Of a DNA stretch of 38,872 nt, positions 15,972-24,986 are shown in pieces. Made by a program: the position numbers and the translations under genes. Location: assembly GCF_016862995.1 (NCBI RefSeq), contig NZ_BOOA01000077.1, positions 1-38,872 on the forward strand. Reading direction: 5' to 3'. A model generated the notes under the pieces. That model was not told the origin of the DNA and ran no database searches. It worked only from the letters and a program-made list of their open reading frames with translations. How positions within the stretch are numbered: position 1 is the first letter of the stretch; the number at the start of each line of letters is the position of its first letter. Source of the stretch: Acrocarpospora phusangensis (GTDB taxonomy: Bacteria; Actinomycetota; Actinomycetes; Streptosporangiales; Streptosporangiaceae).

Positions 15972-16843
15972 TCGCGGCCTACATCGCGATGGCTCACTTG
16001 CACCTCCATGCCGCGCTCGCGCAGACGGCCGCCCAGTTGCTCAGCCATGGCCACGCTGCGGTGCCGGCCGCCGGTGCAGCCGACCGCGAGGGTGGCGTAG
16101 CTCTTGCCCTCGCGGGTGTACCCCGCGGCGATGACGCCGAACAGGTCCTCGTAGCCGTCGAGGAACTCCTTCGCGCCGGGCTGGCCCAGCACGTACTCCC
16201 GGACGGGGGCGTCCAGGCCGCTCATGGGGCGCAGTTCCGGCACCCAGTGCGGGTTCGGGAGGAAGCGGCAGTCCACGACGAGGTCGGCGTCCACCGGCAG
16301 GCCGTACTTGTAGCCGAAGGAGACGATGTTGACCTTGAGGCCGGGCCGGTCCTCGCCGCCGAAGAAGGAGACGATCTTGCTCCGCAGCTCGTGCACGTTG
16401 AGCTTGGAGGTGTCGATGACCAGGTCGGCGTTGGCGCGGACCTCGCGCAGGATGCCGCGCTCGCGGTCGATGCCGTCCACCAGGCGGCCGTCGGCCTGCA
16501 GCGGGTGCGGCCGGCGCACGTTCTCGAAGCGGCGCACCAGGGCGTCGTCGCTGGCCTCCAGGAAGACCACGCGGACCCCGACGCCGCGGCCGTCCAGCTC
16601 CTCGATGGCCGCGTTCAGGTCGGTGGTGAACGCCAGCGAACGCACGTCCACCACGGCGGCCACCTTGTCGGCGGCCAGGTTGACCCGCCCGGCCTCCTCC
16701 GCCAGGGAGAACAGCAGTCCCGGCGGCAGATTGTCGATCACGAACCAGCCCAGGTCCTCCAGGGCCTTCGCGGCCGTGCTGCGCCCGGCCCCGGACATGC
16801 CCGTGACGAGCACGAATGCGGGCTCGCCGGTGCTCTCGCTCAT
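15968..16843 (-). CDS. rapZ: RNase adapter protein RapZ / YvcJ-family nucleotide-binding protein
   Basis: The 291-residue protein begins [21 protein letters not shown] (Walker A) and continues [11 protein letters not shown], as in all RapZ proteins. The C-terminal half has [25 protein letters not shown] and [18 protein letters not shown], the conserved RNA/metabolite-binding part. In E. coli RapZ directs decay of the GlmZ small RNA and senses glucosamine-6-phosphate; the job in actinomycetes is not settled. The ATG overlaps the uvrC stop as ATGA, so translation is coupled. The last codon and the stop (GAT TGA) now come partly from the inserted element; before insertion the end was probably GAG TGA. 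Confidence 0.96.
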   Translation of the reverse strand: MSESTGEPAFVLVTGMSGAGRSTAAKALEDLGWFVIDNLPPGLLFSLAEEAGRVNLAADKVAAVVDVRSLAFTTDLNAAIEELDGRGVGVRVVFLEASDDALVRRFENVRRPHPLQADGRLVDGIDRERGILREVRANADLVIDTSKLNVHELRSKIVSFFGGEDRPGLKVNIVSFGYKYGLPVDADLVVDCRFLPNPHWVPELRPMSGLDAPVREYVLGQPGAKEFLDGYEDLFGVIAAGYTREGKSYATLAVGCTGGRHRSVAMAEQLGGRLRERGMEVQVSHRDVGRD

Positions 16844-18738
16844 CTCTCTCCCTGCAACGCCGCCACGATCGCCTCAGCCGTCGACGGACCGATTCCCGGA
16901 ACCTCGCGGATCTCCTCGGCGGTGGCGTCACTCAACCGTTTCACGGATCCGAAGTGTCGCAGAAGCGCCTGCCGTCGCGCCGGGCCGAGACCAGGAACCT
17001 CGTCCAGGGCGCTCTCCTTGAGCGTTCGCGACCTCTTGGCTCGATGGTAGGTGATGGCGAAGCGATGCGCCTCGTCCCGGACGCGTTGCAGCAGGTAAAG
17101 GCCCTCACTGGAGCGGGGCAGGATGACCGGCTGGTCGTCGCCGGGCAGCCAGACCTCCTCCAGCCGCTTGGCCAGCCCGCAGACGGCCACGTCGTCCACG
17201 CCGAGCTCGGCCAGGGCCCGGTGGGCGGCCGCGGCCTGCGCGGGCCCGCCGTCCACCACCACCAGGTTCGGCGGGTACGCGAACTTGCGCGGCCTCCCGG
17301 TCTCCGGGTCGATGGGTTCCCCGACGGGCTCGCCGCCGAGTTCGCCGGTGGCGCTGCGCTCCTCCAGGTAGCGCTTGAACCTGCGGGTGATGACCTCGTG
17401 GATGGAGGCCACGTCACCTTCCGCGCTCTTGATCTGGAAGCGCCGGTACTCGCTCTTGCGGGCCAGCCCGTCCTCGAAGACGACCATGGAGGCGACCACG
17501 TTGGTGCCCTGGATGTGGGAGACGTCGTAGCACTCGATCCGGAGCGGCGCCTGGTCGAGTTCCAGCGCGTCGGCGATCTCCTGGAGGGCCTTGCCGCGGG
17601 TGGTCAGGTCGCTGGAGCGGCGCAGCTTGTGCTGGGTGAGGGCCTCTTTGGCGTTGCGTTCGACGGTCTCCATCAGGGACTTCTTGTCGCCGCGCTGGGG
17701 CACCCTGACGTCCACCCGGGCGCCGCGCTGCTCGCCGAGCAGCTCCAGGACCGCGTCGTGGTCGGGCGGCAGGGCCGGGACGAGGATCTCCCTGGGGATC
17801 TCGGCCTCGGAGTACATCTGGAGCAGGAAGTGCTCCACGAGCGCGCCGGGCGAGGTCTCCTCCACCTTGTCGACGACCCAGCCGCGCTGGCCGCGGATCC
17901 GGCCGCCGCGCACGTAGAAGACCTGCACGGCCGCTTCCAGGGGGTCCTCGGCCAGGGCGATGACGTCGCAGTCGGTGGCGTCGCCGAGCACCACGGCCTG
18001 CTTCTCCAGCGCCTTCTGCAGGGCCTGCACGTCGTCCCTGAGGCGGGCGGCCCGCTCGTACTCCTGGGTGGCGGCGGCCTCCCGCATGGCCTGTTCGAGG
18101 CGTTTGATGAACCTGGTGGTGTTGCCCGCCATGAAGTCGCAGAAGTCCTCGGCGAGGGCGCGGTGCTCCTCGGGCGTCACCCGGCCGACGCAGGGCGCCG
18201 AGCACTTGTCGATGTAGCCGAGCAGGCACGGCCGCCCGATCTGGCCGGCCCGTTTGAAGACGCCGGCCGAGCAGGACCGGATGGGGAAGACGCGCAGCAG
18301 CAGGTCCACGGTCTCGCGGATGGCCCAGGCGTGCGAGTACGGCCCGAAGTAGCGGGTGCCCTTGCGTTTGGCCCCGCGCAGGACCTGCACACGGGGGAAG
18401 TCCTCCCCCATGGTGACCGCGAGGTACGGATACGACTTGTCGTCCCGGTACTTCACGTTGAAGTGGGGGTCGAACTCCTTGATCCAGGAGTACTCGAGCT
18501 GGAGCGCCTCCACCTCGGTGCGGACCACCGTCCAGTCCACCCGGGCGGCGGTGGTGAGCATCGACTGGGTCCGGAAATGCAGGCTCGCGAAGTCCGCGAA
18601 GTAGGAGTTGAGCCGCTGCCGCAGGCTCTTCGCCTTGCCCACGTAGATCACCCGGCCGCCGGGGTCGCGGAAGCGGTAAACCCCTGGCGACTCGGGAATC
18701 GATCCGGGCGCCGGTCGGTAGGTTGCCGGATCTGCCAC
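16840..18738 (-). CDS. uvrC: Excinuclease ABC subunit UvrC
   Basis: The 632-residue protein carries an N-terminal GIY-YIG nuclease (GVYRFRD...[14 protein letters not shown], about residues 17-45) for the 3' cut, a Cys-containing segment (CSAPCVGRV), a UVR motif region near residue 200 that contacts UvrB, an RNase H-like nuclease for the 5' cut ([19 protein letters not shown]), and tandem helix-hairpin-helix motifs at the end ([26 protein letters not shown]). I chose GTG 18738: it gives the usual VADPATYRP start and lies 7 nt after a -10 box, making a leaderless mRNA. The longer frame to 18906 crosses that promoter and a hairpin. Confidence 0.97.
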   Translation of the reverse strand: MADPATYRPAPGSIPESPGVYRFRDPGGRVIYVGKAKSLRQRLNSYFADFASLHFRTQSMLTTAARVDWTVVRTEVEALQLEYSWIKEFDPHFNVKYRDDKSYPYLAVTMGEDFPRVQVLRGAKRKGTRYFGPYSHAWAIRETVDLLLRVFPIRSCSAGVFKRAGQIGRPCLLGYIDKCSAPCVGRVTPEEHRALAEDFCDFMAGNTTRFIKRLEQAMREAAATQEYERAARLRDDVQALQKALEKQAVVLGDATDCDVIALAEDPLEAAVQVFYVRGGRIRGQRGWVVDKVEETSPGALVEHFLLQMYSEAEIPREILVPALPPDHDAVLELLGEQRGARVDVRVPQRGDKKSLMETVERNAKEALTQHKLRRSSDLTTRGKALQEIADALELDQAPLRIECYDVSHIQGTNVVASMVVFEDGLARKSEYRRFQIKSAEGDVASIHEVITRRFKRYLEERSATGELGGEPVGEPIDPETGRPRKFAYPPNLVVVDGGPAQAAAAHRALAELGVDDVAVCGLAKRLEEVWLPGDDQPVILPRSSEGLYLLQRVRDEAHRFAITYHRAKRSRTLKESALDEVPGLGPARRQALLRHFGSVKRLSDATAEEIREVPGIGPSTAEAIVAALQGER

Positions 18739-18745
18739 GCCCAAA

Positions 18746-18767
18746 AGCCTACTGGCCCGCACCGACA
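18746..18767 (-). promoter_or_regulatory. RecA-independent DNA-damage (PafBC-type) promoter of uvrC
   Basis: On the minus strand: TGTCGGTG, 8-nt spacer, TAGGCT. This matches the actinobacterial RecA-NDp consensus TTGTC(A/G)GTG-N8-TANNNT, bound by the WYL activator pair PafBC after DNA damage. Seven bases separate the -10 from GTG 18738, so transcription should begin at or a few bases before the start codon. Confidence 0.8.
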
Positions 18768-18784
18768 TTCCCGGCTGGAAAGGC

Positions 18785-18821
18785 CCGGCCCCGCGTCCCT
18801 GGGCAAGGGACGCGGGGCCGG
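18785..18821. terminator. Strong hairpin terminator between the Rieske gene and uvrC
   Basis: A perfect 16-bp GC-rich stem (18785-18800 with 18806-18821) with a 5-nt loop. It lies 120 nt after the Rieske stop on the minus strand and just before the uvrC promoter, so it insulates uvrC from upstream transcription. There is no T-run, as is common in actinomycete terminators. Confidence 0.8.
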
Positions 18822-18940
18822 TACGCGCCGAGAGAGCTTCCCGTAGCCGCGAGCAGCCCTCCACCCCAGGAGTACCGGCGCGCGCGAGACCCCCATCCGG
18901 CCACACAGCGGATGGATCCCGCAGTCAGGGGCCGATCAGG

Positions 18941-19540
18941 TCAGCCGAGCGCGATGCTGTCCCCGGTCACGCTGATCTTCTTCTCCTCCAGGGGTCCCTT
19001 GGCGGGACCGCCGGCCACCGAACCGTCCTCGATCTTGAAACGGCTGCCGTGGCAGGGACAGTTGATGGTGCCGTTGGAGATGCTGGCGACCGTGCAGCCC
19101 TGGTGGGTGCAGACCGCGGTGAAGCACTTGAACTGCCCCGCCGTGGGCTGGGTGATCACGATCTTCTCACTCTCGAAGATCTTGCCACCGCCCTCGGGGA
19201 TGTCCGCCGTCTTGGCGAAGGCCGCGGCCGGCGGCTCCTCCTCGGCCGGCGGCGGCTCCTCCTCCTCGGTCCCAGTACCGTCCCCGGTCACCTCACCGGC
19301 GGGCGGGTCGTTGCCCGGCGGGTCGTCGGCCGGCGGGTCCTGCGGCTCCGCCACGGTCCCCCCACCCGACTGGTAACCCGTGCAAGCCGTCAAGGCGACC
19401 GCGAGCCCCGCGCCGCCCACGCCAAGCACCACGGCCCGCCGTGTCGGCTCCAGCCGCTCGGCCGTCGCAGAGTTCATCGTCGAAGAGCTCATCGTCGAAG
19501 ACATCTCGGTAATCGGCAGGGAGTTGCCGGAAGAATCCAT
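18941..19540 (-). CDS. Tat-exported Rieske [2Fe-2S] lipoprotein
   Basis: The 199-residue protein has a long Ser/Met/Thr leader, a twin-arginine signal (PTRRAVVLGVGGAGLAVALTA, about residues 33-53) and a lipobox ending LTAC, so it should be folded in the cytosol, exported by Tat and lipid-anchored outside. A Pro/Glu/Asp-rich linker of about 45 residues follows. The C-terminal Rieske domain has both cluster motifs, C-T-H-Q-G-C and C-P-C-H-G-S, for a high-potential cluster. Start 19540 has GGAGGG 7 nt upstream; an upstream ATG at 19555 would place that site inside the gene. No oxidase, dehydrogenase or cytochrome partner is nearby, so the electron donor and acceptor are unknown. Confidence 0.93.
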   Translation of the reverse strand: MDSSGNSLPITEMSSTMSSSTMNSATAERLEPTRRAVVLGVGGAGLAVALTACTGYQSGGGTVAEPQDPPADDPPGNDPPAGEVTGDGTGTEEEEPPPAEEEPPAAAFAKTADIPEGGGKIFESEKIVITQPTAGQFKCFTAVCTHQGCTVASISNGTINCPCHGSRFKIEDGSVAGGPAKGPLEEKKISVTGDSIALG

Positions 19541-19661
19541 AGTCACGCCCTCCACTGGGGTCTGTTGTCCTTAAGTACGGCTGTCACCCCGATGAGGGTT
19601 CAGCATGCCGTACCCGTAACCGGCGGAGTATGGACAATTACCGATTGGCCCGAAGAACTCC

Positions 19662-22502
19662 TCACAGGCCCAGAATCTTGCGGAGGAACGCCCCGGTGTG
19701 GCTGGCGTCGATCAGCGCGACGTCCTCCGGGGTGCCGGTGGCCACCACCAGGCCGCCCCTCGAACCGCCCTCGGGACCCATGTCGATCACCCAGTCGGCG
19801 GTCTTGATGACGTCCAGGTTGTGCTCGATGACGATGACCGTGTTGCCGTTGTCGACCAGGCGGTTGAGCACCCCGAGCAGGCGGCGGATGTCCTCGAAGT
19901 GCAGGCCCGTGGTGGGCTCGTCCAGGACGTAGACGGTCCGGCCGGTGGAGCGGCGCTGGAGCTCGGAGGCGAGCTTGACGCGCTGCGCCTCGCCGCCGGA
20001 GAGGGTGGTGGCGGGCTGGCCGAGCCGTACGTAGCCGAGGCCCACCGCGTTGAGGGTGTCCAGGTGGCGGCGGATGGCCGGGATGGCGTCGAAGAAGTGC
20101 AGGGCCTCCTCGATCGGCATGTCCAGGACCTCGGCGATGGTCTTGCCCTTGTAATGGACCTCCAGGGTCTCCCGGTTGTACCGGGCGCCGTGGCAGACCT
20201 CGCAGGGCACGTACACGTCCGGGAGGAAGTTCATCTCGATCTTGATCGTGCCGTCGCCGGAGCAGGCCTCGCAGCGCCCGCCCTTGACGTTGAAGCTGAA
20301 CCTGCCCGGCTGGTAGCCGCGGATCTTCGCCTCGGTGGTCTGCGCGAACAGCTTCCTGACGTGGTCGAACACGCCGGTGTAGGTGGCCGGGTTGGAGCGG
20401 GGCGTGCGCCCGATCGGGGACTGGTCGACGTGCACGACCTTGTCCAGCAGGTCCATGCCCAGCACCCGGGAGTGCCGGCCGGGCACCGTGCGGGCGTTGT
20501 GCAGCTCCTTGGCCAGCGCGTTGTAGAGGATGTCGTTGACCAGGGTGGACTTGCCGGAGCCTGACACCCCGGTGACGGCGGTGAAGACGCCGAGCGGGAA
20601 CTCCACGTCCACGCCGGTCAGGTTGTGCTCCCGCGCGCCCTTCACGGTGAGCTGCCGCTTGCGGTCGCGCTTGCGGCGCTTGGCCGGGACCGCGATCTCC
20701 CGCCGCCCCGACAGGTACGCCCCCGTCAGCGACTCCTCACTCGCCAGCAGCTCGTCCACGGTGCCGGACACGACGACCTGGCCGCCGTGCTCGCCCGCGC
20801 CGGGGCCGATGTCCACCACCCAGTCGGCGGCGGCGATGGTGTCCTCGTCGTGCTCGACGACGATCAGCGTGTTGCCCATGTCGCGCAGGCGGATGAGGGT
20901 CTCCAGCAGCCGCTGGTTGTCCCGCTGGTGCAGGCCGATGGACGGCTCGTCCAGCACGTAGAGCACGCCGACCAGGCCGGACCCGATCTGGGTGGCCAGC
21001 CGGATGCGCTGCGCCTCGCCGCCGGCCAGGGTGCCCGCCGCCCGGTCCAGCGTCAGGTAGTCGAGCCCGACGTCCAGCAGGAAGCCCAGCCGGGCGTTGA
21101 TCTCCTTGACCACGCGCTCGGCGATGTGCATGTCCCGCTCGGACAGCTTGAAGCCGCTCAGGAAGCGCGCGCACTCGCCGATGGACAGCGAGGACACCTC
21201 GGCGATGGAGGAGCCGCCGACGGTCACGGCCAGCGAGACGGGCTTGAGGCGCCTGCCCTTGCAGGCCGGGCAGGGCACCTCCCGCATGTAGCCCTCGTAC
21301 TTCTCCCGGGCGGCGTCGCTCTCCGACTCGGCGTGGCGGCGCTGCACCCAGGTGATCGCGCCCTCGAAGTTGGTGTAGTACGAGCGCTCCCGGCCGTACC
21401 GGTTGCTGTAGCGGATGTGGATCTGCTCGTCGTGCCCGTACAGCAGGGATTTCTGGGCCTGCTTGGAGAGGCGGTCCCAGCGGGTGTCCAGGTCGAAGCC
21501 GAGGGCGTTGCCGAGGCCCTCCATCAGCTTCTCGAAGTAGTCGCTGGTGTGGCCGCCGGACCAGACCGAGATCGCGCCGTCGCCGAGGGTGCGCTCCGGG
21601 TCGGGCACGACCAGCTCGGGGTCGACCTCCATCCGGGTGCCCAGGCCGGTGCACTCCGGGCAGGCGCCGAACGGGGAGTTGAACGAGAACGAGCGGGGCT
21701 CCAGCTCCTCGAACGACAGGTCGTCGTAGGGGCAGTAGAGGTGCTCGGAGTAGAAGCGCTCCCGGTTCGGGTCGGCGGCGTCGAGGTCCACGAAGTCCAG
21801 GGTGATGGTGCCGCCGGAGAGCTGGAGGGCGGTCTCCACCGAGTCGGTCAGCCGCCGCCGGGCGGTGTCCTTGACCGCGAGCCGGTCCACGATGACCTCG
21901 ATGTCGTGCTTCTCGTACTTCTTGAGGGTCGGCGGCTCCTCCAGGCGGATGACCGTGCCGTCCACCCGGGCCCGCGCGAAGCCCTTGGTGGTGAGCTCGC
22001 GGAACAGCTCCGCGTACTCCCCCTTGCGGCCGCGGATGACCGGGGCGAGCACCTGGAAGCGGGTGCCCTCCGGCAGTTCGAGCACGCGGTCGACGATCTG
22101 CTGCGGGGTCTGCCTGGCGATCGGCCGCGCGCACTGGGGGCAGTGCGGCTTGCCGATCCTGGCCCAGAGCAGCCGCAGGTAGTCGTAGACCTCGGTGATC
22201 GTGCCGACCGTGGAACGGGGGTTCCTGCTGGTGGACTTCTGGTCGATGGAGACCGCCGGGGACAGGCCCTCGATGAAGTCCACGTCCGGCTTGTCCATCT
22301 GGCCCAGGAACTGCCGCGCGTACGCCGACAGGGACTCCACGTAGCGCCGCTGGCCCTCGGCGAAGATGGTGTCGAAGGCCAGGCTGGACTTGCCGGAGCC
22401 GGACAGCCCGGTGAAGACGATCAGAGCGTCCCGCGGCAGGTCCAGCGAGACGTCCTTCAGGTTGTGTTCACGTGCGCCACGCACGATAAGGCGGTCAGCC
22501 AC
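19662..22502 (-). CDS. uvrA: Excinuclease ABC subunit UvrA
   Basis: The 946-residue damage sensor has two ABC ATPase modules. The first Walker A is [15 protein letters not shown] (about residue 31) with the signature LAGGEAQRI; the second is [15 protein letters not shown] (about residue 640) with [15 protein letters not shown]. Zinc-binding Cys pairs are present ([22 protein letters not shown]), with the insertion domains between them. Length is normal. Start is GTG 22502. The promoter is the damage-inducible motif at 22549-22570. It works with UvrC, encoded 930 bp further along the same strand; uvrB is not in the window. Confidence 0.98.
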   Translation of the reverse strand: MADRLIVRGAREHNLKDVSLDLPRDALIVFTGLSGSGKSSLAFDTIFAEGQRRYVESLSAYARQFLGQMDKPDVDFIEGLSPAVSIDQKSTSRNPRSTVGTITEVYDYLRLLWARIGKPHCPQCARPIARQTPQQIVDRVLELPEGTRFQVLAPVIRGRKGEYAELFRELTTKGFARARVDGTVIRLEEPPTLKKYEKHDIEVIVDRLAVKDTARRRLTDSVETALQLSGGTITLDFVDLDAADPNRERFYSEHLYCPYDDLSFEELEPRSFSFNSPFGACPECTGLGTRMEVDPELVVPDPERTLGDGAISVWSGGHTSDYFEKLMEGLGNALGFDLDTRWDRLSKQAQKSLLYGHDEQIHIRYSNRYGRERSYYTNFEGAITWVQRRHAESESDAAREKYEGYMREVPCPACKGRRLKPVSLAVTVGGSSIAEVSSLSIGECARFLSGFKLSERDMHIAERVVKEINARLGFLLDVGLDYLTLDRAAGTLAGGEAQRIRLATQIGSGLVGVLYVLDEPSIGLHQRDNQRLLETLIRLRDMGNTLIVVEHDEDTIAAADWVVDIGPGAGEHGGQVVVSGTVDELLASEESLTGAYLSGRREIAVPAKRRKRDRKRQLTVKGAREHNLTGVDVEFPLGVFTAVTGVSGSGKSTLVNDILYNALAKELHNARTVPGRHSRVLGMDLLDKVVHVDQSPIGRTPRSNPATYTGVFDHVRKLFAQTTEAKIRGYQPGRFSFNVKGGRCEACSGDGTIKIEMNFLPDVYVPCEVCHGARYNRETLEVHYKGKTIAEVLDMPIEEALHFFDAIPAIRRHLDTLNAVGLGYVRLGQPATTLSGGEAQRVKLASELQRRSTGRTVYVLDEPTTGLHFEDIRRLLGVLNRLVDNGNTVIVIEHNLDVIKTADWVIDMGPEGGSRGGLVVATGTPEDVALIDASHTGAFLRKILGL

Positions 22503-22548
22503 GGTGATCCCGGTAGGTCGATTTCGTCAACAGGAAGGTGCACGGGGC

Positions 22549-22570
22549 AGGCTACCCAGGCCCACTGACA
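22549..22570 (-). promoter_or_regulatory. RecA-independent DNA-damage (PafBC-type) promoter of uvrA
   Basis: On the minus strand: TGTCAGTG, 8-nt spacer, TAGCCT, an exact match to the RecA-NDp consensus. It lies 47 nt before GTG 22502, leaving an mRNA leader of about 40 nt. Confidence 0.85.
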
Positions 22571-22706
22571 TTTTTCGCGAGGTCCGCGAGGCCCGGCCGC
22601 CCCGGCCGCCGACCCCGCCCACATCCAGGGTAAACGCGGCGTCAAACCACCGCTGGACATTCCCGGTACGGCTCCCGCCGCGAGCCCCTGGATACGATCA
22701 GGGTTC

Positions 22707-23477
22707 ATGTCAGTCCTCGATGAGTACCGCGCCCAGCTGGCCGACTCGACCGCCCGCCTGATCACGACCGTGTCCGCCCTGACCGACGCCGACCTCCACG
22801 CGCCCTCCCTGCTGCCGGGCTGGAGCCGGGGCCACGTGGTCACCCACGTCGCCAGGAGCGGCGACAGCCTGATCAACCTGTTCACCTGGGCCCGCACCGG
22901 CGTGCCCACGCCGCAGTACCCGAGCATGGAGGTCAGGGACGCCGACATCGAGGCGGGCGCGCCCCGGCCGGCCAAGGAGCAGCTGGCCGACCTGGAGGCG
23001 GGCGCGGCGCGGTTCGACGCGGCCGCCGCGGCGATGACCGAGAGCGACTGGACGGTCCTGGTCAGCGCGCGCGGCGTGGACCACCCGGCCTGGTACGTGC
23101 TGATGCGCCGCCTGCGCGAGGTGGAGATCCACCACGGCGACCTCGGCACGGGCTACGGCTGGGCGGACTGGCCCGAGCAGTACGTGGTCTGGGACTTCCA
23201 CGACACCATGCGCAGCTGGACCCCGGGCGCCGGGCCGGTCGGCGAGATCCGGGTGGTGGAGAGCGACGAGACGCGGGACGAGACCTGGACCGGCCTGGGC
23301 GAGGGCCCCAGCGTGACGGGCACCCGCCGGGACCTGCTGGCCTGGCTGTCCGGCCGGACCTCCGGCGACCGCCTGACCGCCTCGGGACCGCTGCCGGCGC
23401 CGCCGCCGTGGCCGTTCCAGGCGGCTCCGGAGGGCCTGCCCGCCGCCGTCCCGGACACCTGGCCGCCGTCCCTCTGA
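22707..23477 (+). CDS. Maleylpyruvate isomerase family protein (mycothiol-dependent type)
   Basis: The 256-residue protein has the MDMPI N-terminal domain, a four-helix DinB-like bundle: LADSTARLITTVSALTDADL, then LLPGWSRGHVVTHVARSGDSL with the metal-binding His, and the LREVEIHHGDL helix with the E-x-x-x-H pair. The C-terminal domain (RRDLLAWLSGRTSG) is the SCP2/MDMPI-C type. Members use mycothiol to isomerise maleylpyruvate or act as other thiol transferases; many have no known substrate. Start ATG 22707 has AGGG just upstream. It is divergent from uvrA. Confidence 0.85.
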   Translation: MSVLDEYRAQLADSTARLITTVSALTDADLHAPSLLPGWSRGHVVTHVARSGDSLINLFTWARTGVPTPQYPSMEVRDADIEAGAPRPAKEQLADLEAGAARFDAAAAAMTESDWTVLVSARGVDHPAWYVLMRRLREVEIHHGDLGTGYGWADWPEQYVVWDFHDTMRSWTPGAGPVGEIRVVESDETRDETWTGLGEGPSVTGTRRDLLAWLSGRTSGDRLTASGPLPAPPPWPFQAAPEGLPAAVPDTWPPSL

Positions 23478-23498
23478 CCGCGGTAAGACGGCGGTCAG
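23474..23498 (+). terminator. Weak hairpin at the end of the MDMPI-family gene
   Basis: CTGACCGC and GCGGTCAG (23474-23481 with 23491-23498) form a perfect 8-bp stem with a 9-nt loop. The stem includes the stop codon of the gene before it. No T-run. Confidence 0.4.
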
Positions 23499-23692
23499 GA
23501 CGCCATGATCCTGTTCAGCGGGGTTCTGAACGCTTCATGATCGACTCACCTGGGGCGCCCGCCGTACGCGCAGGCCAGCGCCCGATCGCGGCGCGGGGCC
23601 TGGTTCGCCGCGCAGTGGCGGCTGTTGAGCGATACCGCCACGCCCAGATACGGAAAGCGTGAAATATCCCGCTATCTGGCCGAGGAGGGCGT

Positions 23693-24262
23693 ATGGCCGC
23701 CAACGAGCAGTCGCTGCGACGCATCCCCGCATTCCGGTTCGCCGTCCCGGCCGCCCTGGCCGTCACCCTGGTCTGGGGCGGCGCCATCGCCGCCACCCTC
23801 TGGGTCCGGCCGCCCGCTGGCATCCAGCTCACCGCCCAGTTCGGCCACCTGCTGGCGCTCTGCGCCGGCTTCGGCGCGGTCCTCGTGATCGACACGTGCG
23901 GCCTGCTGTTCCTGACCGGACGGCAGGGCGCCGCGCAGACCATGCGCGTGGTCTCCGCCGCCGACCCCGTCGTCTGGCTGGGGTACGCCGGCCTCGTCGT
24001 CACCGGAGCGCTCCTCGAACCCGACCTGGACTCCCCGCTGACCTGGCTGAAACTGGCGGCCGTGCTGGTCACGGGCCTGAACGGGATACACGCGCGGCTG
24101 CTCACCCGCGAACTGGCCGCCCTGCCCGGCGATCCCTCCTTCGGCGGCCTGTCCCGCGCCCAGCGGGTCCGGCTGCTGCTCTCCGGCACGGCCTCCCAGG
24201 CGGCCTGGTGGACCGCGATCCTGGTCGGTTTCTGGCACAACCAGGCGGCCTCGGTAGCGTAG
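23693..24262 (+). CDS. Integral membrane protein of unknown function
   Basis: The 189-residue protein has four likely transmembrane helices: about 18-40 (FRFAVPAALAVTLVWGGAIA), 48-75 (FGHLLALCAGFGAVLVIDTC), 92-115 and 118-135, with a short last one near 165-180 (WWTAILVGFW). The layout of paired helices with His in both the second helix and the INGIHAR-like loop (NGIHARL) recalls small membrane heme or DUF2269-type proteins, but no firm family match can be made. It lies 26 bp before the MBL-fold gene on the same strand and is likely co-transcribed. Function unknown. Confidence 0.75.
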   Translation: MAANEQSLRRIPAFRFAVPAALAVTLVWGGAIAATLWVRPPAGIQLTAQFGHLLALCAGFGAVLVIDTCGLLFLTGRQGAAQTMRVVSAADPVVWLGYAGLVVTGALLEPDLDSPLTWLKLAAVLVTGLNGIHARLLTRELAALPGDPSFGGLSRAQRVRLLLSGTASQAAWWTAILVGFWHNQAASVA

Positions 24263-24288
24263 GCCGTACCGATCATCTGAGGAGAGTC

Positions 24289-24927
24289 ATGAGCTACACC
24301 GGAGACGTGGTCAAGGGCGGGCCCGCCGACGTGCGGGAGCTGGAAGGACTGACCATCGCCAAGCTCGAAGTCGGGGACTTCGGGAACAACGCCTACCTGG
24401 TGCGCTGCACCGAGACGGGGGACGGCCTGCTCATCGACGCCGCCGCCGAGCCGGACCGGCTGATCGAGCTGATCGGGGACATGCCCATCAGCGCGATCGT
24501 GACCACGCATCAGCACCAGGACCACTGGCTGGCCCTGGCCGAGGTGGCGGCGGCCACGGGCGCCACCCCCATCGCGCACCCGCTGGACGCGCCCGCCCTG
24601 CCCGTACGGTCCCGCGAGGTCGAGCACGGCGACCGGGTCACGGTCGGGGTGCGCAGCCTGGAGGTCGTGCACCTGCGCGGCCACACGCCCGGCTCGATCG
24701 CGCTCCACTACCCGGGACACATCTTCACCGGCGACTCGCTGTTCCCCGGCGGGGTCGGCAACACGCAGAAGGACCCGGAGCGCTTCGATCAGCTCTACAC
24801 CGACGTGGTCGAGCGCATCTTCGACCGCTTCCCCGACGAGACCTGGGTGTACCCCGGCCACGGCAAGGACACCACGCTCGGGGTCGAGCGCCCGGCGCTG
24901 CCGGAGTGGCGCGCCCGCGGCTGGTAG
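24289..24927 (+). CDS. Metallo-beta-lactamase-fold hydrolase (glyoxalase II-like)
   Basis: The 212-residue protein has the complete MBL zinc site: T-H-Q-H-Q-D-H-W (HxHxDH, about residues 69-75), HLRGHTPGS (third His), FTGDSLFPGG (bridging Asp) and YPGHGKDT (last His). Length and motifs fit the small glyoxalase II-like group, which hydrolyses thioesters or S-linked compounds; in actinomycetes the thiol would be mycothiol. The preceding membrane gene and the mycothiol-type enzyme at 22707 are neighbours but give no proof of a shared pathway. ATG 24289 has GAGGAGAG upstream. Confidence 0.88.
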   Translation: MSYTGDVVKGGPADVRELEGLTIAKLEVGDFGNNAYLVRCTETGDGLLIDAAAEPDRLIELIGDMPISAIVTTHQHQDHWLALAEVAAATGATPIAHPLDAPALPVRSREVEHGDRVTVGVRSLEVVHLRGHTPGSIALHYPGHIFTGDSLFPGGVGNTQKDPERFDQLYTDVVERIFDRFPDETWVYPGHGKDTTLGVERPALPEWRARGW

Positions 24928-24945
24928 CCCCCGGCCGTACGAGCA

Positions 24946-24976
24946 GAAAGGGGCCCGGGTCACCCGGGCCCCTTTC
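24946..24976. terminator. Strong bidirectional terminator
   Basis: A near-perfect palindrome with 15-base complementary arms (24946-24960 with 24962-24976), GAAAG at one end and CTTTC at the other, lies between the convergent ends of the MBL-fold gene (24927) and pssA (24987). Confidence 0.88.
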
Positions 24977-24986
24977 GCGGAAGAAC

